Made by a program: the position numbers and the translations under genes. Of a stretch of 64,000 nt of DNA, positions 62,131 to 64,000 are shown piece by piece. Each line of letters starts with the position of its first letter. Position 1 is the stretch's first letter. The DNA comes from Luscinia megarhynchos (lineage: Eukaryota; Chordata; Aves; Passeriformes; Turdidae), in NCBI GenBank assembly GCA_034336665.1, contig JAPFBE010000013.1, positions 19,943,056 to 20,007,055 on the forward strand. The letters are read 5' to 3'. The notes under the pieces were generated by a model. The model was not told the DNA's origin. It did no database searches and was given only the letters and a program-made list of their open reading frames with translations.

Positions 62131-64000
62131 AGAGGCTTCCAGAGCTATATTTGCCTAATCATAAATCAGTTTGGCAGCATCCATACTCAAGAGGTCTTTT
62201 TCACTTTACCTAAATTAAAGTCTATGCTTTCAGCCACATCAATAGAATTTAGGGTGCAAAACAGTGATTCACAGAAAACACCTGGTGGGAGGAGAATGAC
62301 AGCAGGGAAAGGAAAACACTGTTTCAGGAGAAAGCCATTGTCCTTCCCTGATGCTGAGGGACATGAGATAACACCACGTTTGCCAACCAGGGGCTAAGCC
62401 CTGCAATGCTGATGCCAACAAATGAGCTAAAAGAGCTTCCTAAAAGTATAGTAACTGCACATATTGGGTATAGATCCATTATGGAGACAAGCAGAAATTT
62501 ATTCAACTCCCCCACAGTCTGTTTCTGTTTGCTTTCCTCCATGAACTGTGACTTCATTGAGAATGTTCAGATAAAAACTTTCTTTTCCTGGATGTTGTTC
62601 AGCCCATTTTTTATCACTTAGAAGGTGGTTGCCATTTTGTTTTATATTCCCCATGGCACATGACATTTTGTGACAGTTCCTCTCTCAGAAACTTTTTACA
62701 GAGAGAAACTGATGTTCAAACTGGTGGGATGACTTGGCTAGAGTTGTTTGGGAAGTTTGTAGTAAAACAAATTATCTACCAAATCACTACTCCCTACCTT
62801 ACCATAAAGTCAATATCTCTGCTACCTTTCTTCTGTGTTTCATTTCTCCCTTTCCATTTCAGTCTGCTTCATTCAAGTTCATTCATGCCCTCTTCACTCC
62901 CTTCTTCTCCTTGCCAGCTGAAGCACATGGCTGAAGTGCCCTGCTGCAATCCTCTGCCCTCTGATTTCCCATGCTTTTCCATTTGCTCCATCCATCACTC
63001 TCATGGCTGTCACAGTAGATCACCACAGCAACAACGCCATGGTGCTAGGATGAACACAGAAGAAATTAGTTATTATGACTCCAGCTGAAGCAATATACAC
63101 ATACAGATGCAAAGAAGGCTTTGGGAGAGTCCTGGGTAGAATTTTTGGTTTATACAGTGAATAGAAGCTGATATGACAGACTTGGAAGGTCTTGTTTATC
63201 ACAGGCAAAACTCACGCAATTAATTCTCGTGGTCCCTTCAGCCAGCAGCTTTTGTTCTGTGTTTTTTTCTGCAGCATTTCATTTGCTGCCTACCCTTTGC
63301 CACCCCTCCCATGCCAGGCACAGCTGGTGAGTCTGTGATCCACTGGCAACCATCTGGGAGACAATGGTGCCACAGAGGTTTGGACACAAATCTCTGATGC
63401 TGCCACATGAGCCAATGAGCCACATGCCACTCCCATGAGTACAATGTATGGAGGGGAAAAAAGAGTAGTCAGAGAAGCAAGCAGTCCTCAGAATCAAAAT
63501 TTATGTGCACTGTAGAAGGGGCTTGACAATGCTGCTGCAGCCCTTTGGGTGTTTTTTCTCGAGTATTAGAACTTTTATGTGTTTCAGTTGTGATGAGAAT
63601 GGAGACCTTTCTCATAATAGATGTGTCTTTCCAAGTAGGGAGTCTCAAAACCAAATGTGATATAGTGAAAATTATATTGTAGAGCCAGGTACAGATTCTT
63701 TAATCTTTACAGATTCCCTAATCTTTGTGTTACTCTCCTGTTTATATGGATGTAACGTTGGTGCACTTGCAGCAATTGTGTACAAGGAAAATTACTTAAT
63801 TACATATAAATGTGGTCAATGCCTTTCTGTATTTTGATAAATTATTAATCTTCATGAACCAGATCTTCAGATGAATCAAGTAAATACTTGTCTCAGAAAA
63901 GGGTGAGGGCAAGGTGACACAAGATAACATTTTATCCAGCTAACTGTCACCCCACAAAAAGATTAAAATAGTTCCAAAGGTAATGTTATTAAAAGGAGTT

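Larger units (their letters stand above)
52090..64000. other. Gene-poor right flank
   Basis: The stretch contains an ancient CR1 (60.9-62.1 kb), a reversed CR1 3' end (58.3-58.6 kb) and a MIR-like copy (57.15-57.27 kb). The 167-codon minus-strand frame at 59473-59976 shows no known domain. I see no exon I can support, so ATP1B1 (the human neighbour in this direction) is not within the window. Confidence 0.65.

Overview
The window is nuclear DNA from a vertebrate, most likely a bird. It is AT-rich and CpG-poor, its genes are split by long GT-AG introns, and its mobile-element content is mostly CR1 LINE fragments. One CR1 copy ends in the ATTCTGTG octamer tail seen in avian CR1s, and there are a few old MIR-like SINE remnants. 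I saw no bacterial, plasmid or organelle features. The species cannot be fixed from this sequence; passerine versus other bird is open.

The one gene I recognise is dermatopontin (DPT), on the minus strand. All four coding exons are inside the window: exon 1 at 31517-31815, exon 2 at 21607-21732, exon 3 at 11887-11994 and exon 4 at 6153-6219. Spliced, they give 199 residues, against 201 in human. Every junction is GT-AG and the phases agree. A TATA box sits about 60 bases before the start codon. The poly(A) signal is probably near 5.9 or 4.9 kb. The introns hold CR1 pieces, one MIR-like fragment and, in intron 1, a 446-bp nearly pure GGGAA array.

Region by region: 1-4.87 kb lies downstream of DPT and has CR1 remnants; 4.87-31.88 kb is the DPT transcription unit; 31.9-50.4 kb is a gene-poor flank with small repeats; 50.4-52.1 kb is a short locus rich in CpG; 52.1-64 kb is gene-poor and contains an old CR1 of about 1.2 kb and other repeat pieces.

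The most interesting part is 50.4-52.1 kb. On the minus strand, three small exons (51686-51734, 51259-51419 and 50772-51080) join in phase through two short GT-AG introns into a 172-residue open frame. It starts at an ATG with a purine at -3, lies just downstream of a CpG-rich stretch, and encodes a protein I do not recognise. A second CpG cluster below it carries an RFX X-box and a perfect CRE, a pairing that suggests ciliary or testis expression. This is a prediction from sequence alone. The known gene order (DPT then ATP1B1 in human) has no named protein gene at this spot that I can recall.
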